A stretch of DNA of 12,001 bases from Phycisphaerales bacterium UBA4658 (GTDB lineage Bacteria; Planctomycetota; Phycisphaerae; Phycisphaerales; UBA1924), in NCBI GenBank assembly GCA_002405485.1, contig DHLW01000108.1:346-12346 (forward strand), written 5' to 3'. The translations under genes were made by a program, and so were the position numbers. Numbering within the stretch: position 1 is the first letter of the stretch; the number at the start of each line of letters is the position of its first letter. The notes under the pieces are model-generated. The model was not told the DNA's origin, did not search any database, and saw only the letters and a program-made list of their open reading frames with translations. Shown piece after piece: positions 6,601-12,001 of the stretch.

Positions 6601-8334
6601 ATGTTCGGCAAAGCGTCATCTCTCTCGTTGTCGACCAAGGTCATCGCGGTCGGCGCCGTCGTGCTCCTGGCGGTCGTCGCCGTGAACTATACGGTGTTCC
6701 TGAGCAAGTACAGGAAGTCCGCTGAGGCATCGATGATGGAGAAGGCCTCGGCGTTCACCGCCGTTGCCGAAGAGACCAAGAACCACGCATCGCGGCTGAT
6801 GGCCGCCGAGGCGGTGGACAAGCAGACGCTCGTTGCCGAGGCGCTGGCGCAGATGTCCAAGGGCAAGAGCTATAAGGACACGCGCTTCTTCCAGACGATT
6901 CCGGTGGTCGTCGGCTGGACGACCGCCCAGGACGCGGCCGAGAAGGAGAACCTCGAGTTCAAGATCGCCGCGTTCGAGGCCCGCAACAAGGCCAACGAGC
7001 CGACGCCCGGTTCGTTTCGGGAGAAGCTCCTGCGAGATCTTGAATCGCAGGTCAAGTCCGGCGGACAGACCTCCCTCGGACGCATCGATCCCGCGACCAA
7101 CACCCTGCACTACATGCGAGCCATCAAGCTCGATGACTCCTGCATGATGTGCCACGGCGATCCCGCCAAGTACGGCCCCAAGGACGAGCACGGCAACCCG
7201 ACCGGCAAGGACCCCCTCGGGTTCACGATGGAGAACTGGGCCGTCGGGTACATGCACGGGGCCTACGAGGTGCAGATGCCCTTGACGCACATGGACCAGC
7301 AGGTCACCAGTTTCTTCACCAACGGTCTCATGTTCACCATCCCGCTGGGCGTTGGAGCGGCGATCCTGTTTGTCTGGTGGCTGCGCCGTTCGCTCGCCAA
7401 GCCTATCGGCTACGTTGTCGACACCGTGCTCAAGGTTGCCGACGGCGACCTGACCCAGCGGCTGAACATCAACCGTGGCGATGAGATCGGCCAGCTCGGC
7501 ACGGGCTTCGACAAGCTCATGGACTCGCTGCACGGGATCATCCGTGAGGTCAACGGCTCGGCCAACGACGTGGCCGCCGCCAGCACCCAGATCGCCGCCA
7601 GCGCCGAGGAGATGTCCGCGAGCGTGACCGAGGTTGCCCGCGAGGCCGCCAAGGCCGCCGACGCTGCCGCTGAGAGCGGCAAGATCGCCACCGAAGGCGG
7701 GGACGTGGTCCTCGAGACCGTCAACGGCATGAAGGCCATCGACACCGCCGTCACCGAGTCGGCCCAGAGTGTGCAGGAGCTCGGGGCCCGCGGGCAGCAG
7801 ATCGGGGACGTCATCAAGGTCATCAACGACATCGCCGACCAGACCAACCTCCTGGCCCTGAACGCGGCGATCGAGGCGGCCCGCGCCGGCGAGCACGGAC
7901 GCGGATTCGCCGTCGTCGCCGACGAGGTCCGCAAGCTCGCCGAACGCACCACCAAGGCCACCGAGGAGATCGCCGGGTCCATCACGAGCATCCAGCAGGA
8001 GACCGCGTCGGCGGTGGAGAAAATGCAGCACGGCACCAAGCAGGTCCGTGTCGGTGTCGACCGCGCCGGCGTCGCCGGACAGAGCCTGGAACGCATCGTC
8101 GCCGGAGCCAAAGAGGTCGCCGGCATGATTCAGTCCATCTCGGCGGCCGCCGAAGAGGCCGGCGCCGGCGCGGGCCAATCCGCATCGGCCGCGACGGAGC
8201 TCTCCACCAAGGCCGAGCAGCTTCGAGCGATGGTGCAGAAGTTCAAGATCGACAATGGCCCAGTCTCGCCGACTCCGGGCGTGACCGCCAAGGTCAAGTC
8301 AAAGCGCAAGCCGACCGCCGCGGCGCACGACTGA
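6601..8334 (+). CDS. Methyl-accepting chemotaxis protein with c-type heme sensor domain
   Basis: Predicted 577 residues. Order: membrane span 1 (about 14-34), a periplasmic sensor domain of about 200 residues, membrane span 2 (about 238-262), HAMP (about 263-315, [23 protein letters not shown]), then the long cytoplasmic signalling helices. The highly conserved tip [19 protein letters not shown] followed by [19 protein letters not shown] lies at about 413-452. This tip binds CheA and CheW in the family. The sensor domain contains a covalent heme motif, C181-MM-C184-H185, in the context [18 protein letters not shown], with a following G-x-x-x-G and [10 protein letters not shown]. This is the layout of DUF3365 (Tll0287-like) heme domains. 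It therefore probably senses redox state, oxygen or NO and sets flagellar or pilus-motility signalling. No che genes are nearby, so it is an orphan receptor. The C-terminus is Lys-rich ([14 protein letters not shown]), with no CheR-tethering pentapeptide. It ends in an intrinsic terminator. Confidence 0.95.
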   Translation: MFGKASSLSLSTKVIAVGAVVLLAVVAVNYTVFLSKYRKSAEASMMEKASAFTAVAEETKNHASRLMAAEAVDKQTLVAEALAQMSKGKSYKDTRFFQTIPVVVGWTTAQDAAEKENLEFKIAAFEARNKANEPTPGSFREKLLRDLESQVKSGGQTSLGRIDPATNTLHYMRAIKLDDSCMMCHGDPAKYGPKDEHGNPTGKDPLGFTMENWAVGYMHGAYEVQMPLTHMDQQVTSFFTNGLMFTIPLGVGAAILFVWWLRRSLAKPIGYVVDTVLKVADGDLTQRLNINRGDEIGQLGTGFDKLMDSLHGIIREVNGSANDVAAASTQIAASAEEMSASVTEVAREAAKAADAAAESGKIATEGGDVVLETVNGMKAIDTAVTESAQSVQELGARGQQIGDVIKVINDIADQTNLLALNAAIEAARAGEHGRGFAVVADEVRKLAERTTKATEEIAGSITSIQQETASAVEKMQHGTKQVRVGVDRAGVAGQSLERIVAGAKEVAGMIQSISAAAEEAGAGAGQSASAATELSTKAEQLRAMVQKFKIDNGPVSPTPGVTAKVKSKRKPTAAAHD

Positions 8335-8374
8335 TGGCGACAGACACCCAGGGCGCGACCCTGGTCCGCACATG

Positions 8375-8415
8375 AACCACAGCCCCCGGCGTCGAACCCG
8401 GGGGCTGTGGTTTTT
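8375..8415 (+). terminator. Intrinsic terminator after the chemoreceptor gene
   Basis: A perfect 15-bp stem AACCACAGCCCCCGG (8375-8389) pairs with CCGGGGGCTGTGGTT (8398-8412). The loop is 8 nt and the stem runs into TTTTT (8411-8415). It lies 40 bp after the chemoreceptor stop codon and isolates that gene from gcvT. There is no equal A-run on the left side, so it should act mainly on plus-strand transcripts. Confidence 0.93.
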
Positions 8416-8485
8416 CCCGGGCGGTGATCTCGGCGTTGCCTTGCTCCAAGTCGCTATCATCGCGACCGCCTTCGAAAGGGATCGC

Positions 8486-9631
8486 GTGCTGCGCACTCCG
8501 CTTCATCAGTTTCACGTCGAACACAACGCCACCATGGTCGACTTTGCCGGGTGGGAAATGCCCATTGCCTACAAAGGTCCAGGCGGGGGCATCCTCGCCG
8601 AGCACGCCGCGACCCGCACCTCGGGGGGCTTGTTCGATGTCTCCCACATGGGCCGGGTGAAGATTTCCGGTCGGCACGCCCGGCGGCTCCTCGAGCGACT
8701 GTGCACGAGGCGGATCAGCGACATGCAGCCCGGCCAGTGCCGCTACTCGCTGGCCTGCAACGAGCGAGGGGGCGTGCATGACGACATCATCGTGTACCGG
8801 ATCGACGACGCTGACTTCCTGGTGGTCGTCAACGCGTCCAACCGTCAGAAGATGCTCGCCCACTTCGAGAGCGTCCGGGCCGCGAGCGACCTGGTCTGCA
8901 AGATCGACGACCAGACCGCGTCGACGGCCATGGTCGCGCTCCAGGGCCCGAAGGTCATGGACCTGGTCTCCAAGGTCAGCCGGGAGATCCCAACGCTCAA
9001 GCGATATCGCTTCGCAATCAAGAATCTCGTGGTGATGAAGCTCATCGTCAGCCGAACCGGCTACACCGGAGAGGACGGCGTGGAAGTCATCCTCCCAAAC
9101 GCCGCCGTCGGCATGGGGCTCAAGCTCCTGCTCAAGGACGCCGGGATGGAGCAGGAGAACGGGCTCATCAAGCCCTGCGGCCTTGGCGCTCGCGACACCC
9201 TGCGCATGGAGGCAGGCATGCCGCTGTATGGGCATGAGCTCGGCGAGGATATCAACGCCCTCTCCTGCGGGGTCGACTTCGCCATCGCACTGGACAAGCA
9301 CACGATGGAACGCGGCGAGCCGTTCGTCGGGCAGGACGCCCTGCTCCGCACTCGCGACGCCGGTGGGCCGCCCAGACGACTCGTTGGATTTGCCCTCGAC
9401 GGTAAACGCACGGCTCGACAGGGCATGCACGTGCTCGCCGGCGGCAGAGAAGTCGGCATCGTCTCCAGCGCCTGCCTCAGCCCGACGCTCGGGTTCCCGA
9501 TCGGCATGGCATTCGTCGATCGCGACGTCGCCGTTGATGGATGCGCCATCCAGATCGACACCGGAAAGGACGCCACGCTGGATGGCCGAACACGCAAGCT
9601 GCCCTTCTACAACCCGACCCGCACCGGGTGA
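8486..9631 (+). CDS. gcvT: Aminomethyltransferase (glycine cleavage system T-protein)
   Basis: Predicted 381 residues, close to the usual 360-380. The T-protein takes the aminomethyl group from lipoylated H-protein and releases ammonia while forming 5,10-methylene-tetrahydrofolate. Family motifs in order: LRTPLHQFHVEHNATMVDFAG near the N-terminus, GGLFDVSHMGRVKISG, CRYSLACNERGGVHDDIIVY (the Asp pair at 99-100 includes the expected catalytic Asp), NASNRQK, RTGYTGEDGVEV, GLGARDTLRMEAGMPLYGHE, and in the C-terminal domain SPTLGFPIGMAFVD. The GTG at 8486 is preferred because AAGGGA (8476-8481) sits just before it and it gives the family N-terminus. An upstream ATG at 8372 lies in the terminator hairpin and would add a meaningless leader. 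The genes for H- and P-protein are not in this window. Confidence 0.96.
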   Translation: MLRTPLHQFHVEHNATMVDFAGWEMPIAYKGPGGGILAEHAATRTSGGLFDVSHMGRVKISGRHARRLLERLCTRRISDMQPGQCRYSLACNERGGVHDDIIVYRIDDADFLVVVNASNRQKMLAHFESVRAASDLVCKIDDQTASTAMVALQGPKVMDLVSKVSREIPTLKRYRFAIKNLVVMKLIVSRTGYTGEDGVEVILPNAAVGMGLKLLLKDAGMEQENGLIKPCGLGARDTLRMEAGMPLYGHELGEDINALSCGVDFAIALDKHTMERGEPFVGQDALLRTRDAGGPPRRLVGFALDGKRTARQGMHVLAGGREVGIVSSACLSPTLGFPIGMAFVDRDVAVDGCAIQIDTGKDATLDGRTRKLPFYNPTRTG

Positions 9632-9672
9632 GCCGCGCGGCGTGCGGCTTGCCCGCGCGATACGATCGGCTC

Positions 9673-10725
9673 ATGGGCCTGTTCGACTTCATCCGGCGGC
9701 TCCTTCGTTCAAAGGCGGCGCCCTCGACAAGGGAGAGCGCCCCGACGCCCGCTCTGCCTTCGAACGCCGCGGGCTCCGCCCAGCAGCCCGAAACCGACGA
9801 GCCACCGCCGGATTGGGCTCCCTACTTCCAGACACGCGAGCGCTACGAGCGGTTCGACGCGATCATCCGCGAGTACTTCCGTGACAAAGATCGCCGAGCG
9901 CTCATCATCGACGGCATGCTCAAGGTCGGCAAAGCCCCGGGCGCACCCGACGACGGCGGAGAGTTCGATGGCGAGTACGGACTTGGAAACCTCTCTCAGG
10001 TTTGCGCTCAGGCCCCGATCGAGCAGTGGAACCAGATCGTCACCCGACACTTCGACGGCGTTCGCCGGGTCTTCTCGGCAAGCAAGGACGCCGCCGTCCC
10101 GCGGCTGGACGAGGTGCGGGAAAAGCTGTGCATCCGACTCTGGGACATGACCACCGAGCTGGTTCGAGCTCATGCCGTGTGGCGTGAGCAACTGCCAGGC
10201 CTGGCTTCGGTCATCTGCGTGGACGAGCCGGAATCCATTCGGACGCTCCGCGCAGACGACGCCGCGGCGTGGGGCCTCGACCATGACGAGCTCTTCCGCC
10301 TGGCCATGGAGAACCTCGAAGACCTCGCGCCCGTCGAATCGGCCAGCCATGACCTCGCGGACGGGATCAAGCTGCACGAGTTCTTCGGCGATTCCTTCTT
10401 CACAGCGACCTGGGCCCTTCGGGAGGACATGTTCCAGAGCGTTGCGGGCAAGTACGGGGTCTTCTTTGCCGTGCCGACGCGGCACAGGATCATCGCGATG
10501 GCGCTCGAGAACGCCGCTTCGCTCAAGGCCCTGAGTCACCTGATGCTCATCGCGACAGGCATGGAGCGCGACGGCCCGGGATCGATCTCGCCAAGGGTGT
10601 ACTGGCGTCACCAGGGGGAGACGCACGAGATCGAGTATTCCATCGACGACAACACGCTCAATGTGCGCCCGCCGGAGCCGCTTGTGCGTGCTCTGGAAGA
10701 CCTGGGCCAGGAACCGTCCGGCTGA
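9673..10725 (+). CDS. Uncharacterised protein resembling DUF1444/YtpQ
   Basis: Predicted 350 residues from the ATG at 9673. An amphipathic start MGLFDFIRRLLRSK is followed by a Pro/Ala/Ser-rich linker (about 15-48), then a soluble alpha/beta protein without signal peptide or clear membrane span. About residues 180-214 read VICVDEPESIRTLRADDAAA and WGLDHDELFRLAMENLEDL. A later part has GDSFFTATWALRED, YGVFFAVPTRHRIIAM (from 261) and SPRVYWRHQG. The order of 'prediction of D-D-E-L, A-ENL, then F-AVP-R--I' is like DUF1444 proteins such as Bacillus YtpQ, whose function is unknown. That link is by recollection and not by search. It follows gcvT by 41 bp and may be co-transcribed. It is convergent with the small gene that follows (40 bp gap). 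Confidence 0.85.
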   Translation: MGLFDFIRRLLRSKAAPSTRESAPTPALPSNAAGSAQQPETDEPPPDWAPYFQTRERYERFDAIIREYFRDKDRRALIIDGMLKVGKAPGAPDDGGEFDGEYGLGNLSQVCAQAPIEQWNQIVTRHFDGVRRVFSASKDAAVPRLDEVREKLCIRLWDMTTELVRAHAVWREQLPGLASVICVDEPESIRTLRADDAAAWGLDHDELFRLAMENLEDLAPVESASHDLADGIKLHEFFGDSFFTATWALREDMFQSVAGKYGVFFAVPTRHRIIAMALENAASLKALSHLMLIATGMERDGPGSISPRVYWRHQGETHEIEYSIDDNTLNVRPPEPLVRALEDLGQEPSG

Positions 10726-10765
10726 GCATCCGCCCGGAATCGACCGGAGCCGCGCGTGCTTGGCA

Positions 10766-10993
10766 TCACCGAGCCGTCGGCGTGTGTTCATCATCGGCCG
10801 GCAGCGCCTTGGCCGCTTGGGCTGCCTGGGCCGGGGCCTCCGGCTCTGCGATCGCGGTGCGCGGGTGCCCGGTGACGAGGATGAACCTCGCCCACAGCAG
10901 CAGACCAAAGGCCAGCAGCACGCACGCGAACATGCTGACGCGGATCGGCCCCGAGCGAGCTGGCGTGCGATGTGCGGAGGTGTTCGTGCGCAT
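10766..10993 (-). CDS. Small single-span membrane protein
   Basis: Predicted 75 residues. A basic N-terminus (MRTNTSAHRTPARSGPIR) leads into one hydrophobic span at about 20-40 (FACVLLAFGLLLWARFIL), followed by an Ala/Pro/Glu-rich tail (AEPEAPAQAAQAAKALPADD). Basic residues before the span suggest the tail is outside the membrane. No family is recognised. The ribosome site at 10993 is weak, and the internal ATG before FACVLL is less likely because it would remove the charged segment. It starts 54 bp after the pseudopilin stop codon on the same strand, so the two are probably co-transcribed, and the small protein may belong to the same envelope machine. Confidence 0.65.
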   Translation of the reverse strand: MRTNTSAHRTPARSGPIRVSMFACVLLAFGLLLWARFILVTGHPRTAIAEPEAPAQAAQAAKALPADDEHTPTAR

Positions 10994-11047
10994 GACTGAA
11001 GTGTGCTCAGCGGAGCGGTGATCGCAACGTCCAACGCGTTATTCAGT

Positions 11048-11632
11048 TCACGGAGTCGCTGCCGGGGCGTCCTGCGCGACGGTGACACGTCCGGTAAACG
11101 CCTCGACGGAGATGGTCCAGGTCGCGCCCGAACCGCCGAGACCGATGATGCCGCCGGGTCCCGGGGTGTTTCCGTCGGGCGTGCTCACCGGCCCGCCCAG
11201 CGCGTCGAAGATCAGAGCGTTGGAACCGTTGCCGAAGTTCGCTGAAATCAGCCGCGCATCGCCGTAGCGGGCCTCGTCCTGGGTGAAGTCCGCTCCCATA
11301 AGGCCGAAGGGACGGGTCGGATCGTGGATGGTGTTGGCCGCGATGTCGAGGGTGTTCCCGGGCACCTGGATCACGCGGTAGCTGTTGGTGTTCACATCGA
11401 ACACCACGGCCCTGCGCTCCTGAAATGCTGCGGCATCGGCCTGCGCGAAGGTGATGTCCGCGACGATCGTCCGAAGCGCGGCCTGCACCCGCAGGATGTG
11501 CGTATCACCAAGGGCAGGAATCACCATCGCGCCCGCGATGCCCATGATCACCACGAGCACGAGCACCTCGATGAGCGTGTAGCCGCGAGGGTGCGATCTC
11601 GAGCGTGTCACGGTGGCAAGGTGGCGAGTCAT
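11048..11632 (-). CDS. GspH-like type II secretion/type IV pilus pseudopilin
   Basis: Predicted 194 residues. The N-terminus is a basic 17-residue leader (MTRHLATVTRSRSHPRG) followed by YTLIEVLVLVVIMGIAGAMV. This is the class III prepilin signal: Gly at -1, cleavage before Tyr, and Glu at +5 of the mature protein (E22), followed by the hydrophobic stalk helix. PilD-type prepilin peptidase would cleave and methylate it. The remainder has a short helix (RTIVADITFAQADAAAFQER) and a beta-rich head (RAVVFDVNTNSYRVI, ALIFDALGGPVSTPDGN, ATWTISVEAFTGRVTV), the GspH/FimT fold pattern. It probably forms part of a pseudopilus or pilus tip. An in-frame GTG at 11704 overlaps the previous stop codon, but the ATG at 11632 has AGGAG at a 7-nt distance and a normal leader length. 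Confidence 0.9.
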   Translation of the reverse strand: MTRHLATVTRSRSHPRGYTLIEVLVLVVIMGIAGAMVIPALGDTHILRVQAALRTIVADITFAQADAAAFQERRAVVFDVNTNSYRVIQVPGNTLDIAANTIHDPTRPFGLMGADFTQDEARYGDARLISANFGNGSNALIFDALGGPVSTPDGNTPGPGGIIGLGGSGATWTISVEAFTGRVTVAQDAPAATP

Positions 11633-11639
11633 CACGCGG

Positions 11640-11644
11640 CTCCT
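11640..11644 (-). promoter_or_regulatory. Ribosome binding site AGGAG for the pseudopilin gene
   Basis: AGGAG on the minus strand (CTCCT on plus), 7 nt before the ATG at 11632. It decides that start against the in-frame ATG at 11653 and GTG at 11704. Confidence 0.8.
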
Positions 11645-11700
11645 GGGACACATTCGGGTTGCTTTCGCCAACGCGCGCCTCGCATCGGTCAGGGGCGTTG

Positions 11701-12001
11701 TCACTTGCCGGACACAGGGTCCTTCATGATGACCGGCGGCATCTCGATCACCTTGACCTTGAGCCCCGAGTTCAGAGCCGCCTCGATCCGGCCCAGTCGC
11801 TCATTGATCTGCTGGAACTGCAGCGTCTGCTGGCGACGCTGCTCACCCGCGTTCAGGACCTCGTTGGGAGGAAGCTTGCCCTCCGACTGCGCCGAAGCCG
11901 GAGTCGCTCTGAGCAGCTCTGACATCACCGCGCCCGCGAGCAGGCCCGCCGCCGCAAAGGCAAAGGGAGAGGACTTCTTGATCAGGGCGTTGGTGCGCAG
12001 T
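11701..12001 (-). CDS. Secreted coiled-coil protein, N-terminus outside the window
   Basis: The frame is open from the right edge to the stop at 11701, giving 100 codons in view. The N-terminal part reads LRTNALIKKSSPFAFAAAGL and continues hydrophobic to ATPASA|QSEG, which looks like a signal peptide cut after ASA. The true start is probably only a few codons beyond the edge. Starting at the internal GTG (11928) or ATG (11925) would discard most of the signal. The mature part is short, with a predicted coiled coil (NAGEQRRQQTLQFQQINERL, then GRIEAALN) and a C-terminal strand KVKVIEMPPVIMKDPVSGK. No family is recognised. It precedes the pseudopilin gene by 68 bp on the same strand and is probably in the same operon. 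Confidence 0.75.
   Translation of the reverse strand, partial: LRTNALIKKSSPFAFAAAGLLAGAVMSELLRATPASAQSEGKLPPNEVLNAGEQRRQQTLQFQQINERLGRIEAALNSGLKVKVIEMPPVIMKDPVSGK

Noticed and set aside
8436..8460. gcvT promoter with TTGCCT (8436-8441) and TATCAT (8455-8460).
   Set aside because: The spacing is 13 bp, too short for a sigma-70 promoter. The TATCAT alone is not enough.
8372..8485. N-terminal extension of gcvT from an ATG at 8372.
   Set aside because: The ATG lies within the terminator hairpin region, and the extra residues do not resemble T-protein. The GTG at 8486 has a Shine-Dalgarno sequence and the family N-terminus.

Overview
This is a GC-rich bacterial chromosome segment. The gene style suggests a planctomycete, most likely of the Phycisphaerae type. 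That placement is inference, based on the tail-anchored double zinc-ribbon protein with its 'RGPSTRQFW' block, the stand-alone prepilin cluster, and repeat elements lying inside a housekeeping gene. No rRNA, tRNA, CRISPR array, transposase or prophage gene was seen.

Layout, left to right. (1) 1-3323, minus strand: valyl-tRNA synthetase (valS), complete at the N-terminus and running off the left edge near its C-terminal coiled coil. It is open over 1107 codons, clearly longer than usual. It carries two copies of a 61-bp palindromic element (1126-1186 and 2518-2578), each translated in frame as a 21-residue insert, plus a 4 x 8 bp tandem repeat (1739-1770) and a glycine-rich spacer. (2) 3539-4627, plus: a membrane-anchored TPR protein, divergent from valS. 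(3) 4670-5386, minus: a tail-anchored protein with two zinc ribbons, convergent with the TPR gene. (4) 5456-6436, plus: an exported parvulin-like protein whose usual active-site residues are missing. (5) 6601-8334, plus: a chemoreceptor whose sensor domain carries a c-type heme motif (CMMCH), followed by a strong intrinsic terminator (8375-8415). (6) 8486-9631, plus: gcvT, the T-protein of the glycine cleavage system. (7) 9673-10725, plus: a protein resembling the DUF1444/YtpQ family. (8) 10766-12001, minus: three genes forming a likely cluster: a secreted coiled-coil protein cut by the right edge, a GspH-like pseudopilin, and a small single-span membrane protein.

The genes do not form one pathway. 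They are housekeeping functions (translation, one-carbon metabolism), envelope proteins and one sensory receptor. The most notable signal is the palindromic element in valS. Both copies share the plan 8-7-3-7-11-7-3-7-8 (outer stem, two small hairpins, central linker). They differ by a compensatory base-pair change in one hairpin, and they stay in frame although 61 is not a multiple of 3. This points to a mobile or dispersed structured repeat tolerated in loops of an essential enzyme. The heme chemoreceptor and the degenerate parvulin are secondary points of interest.
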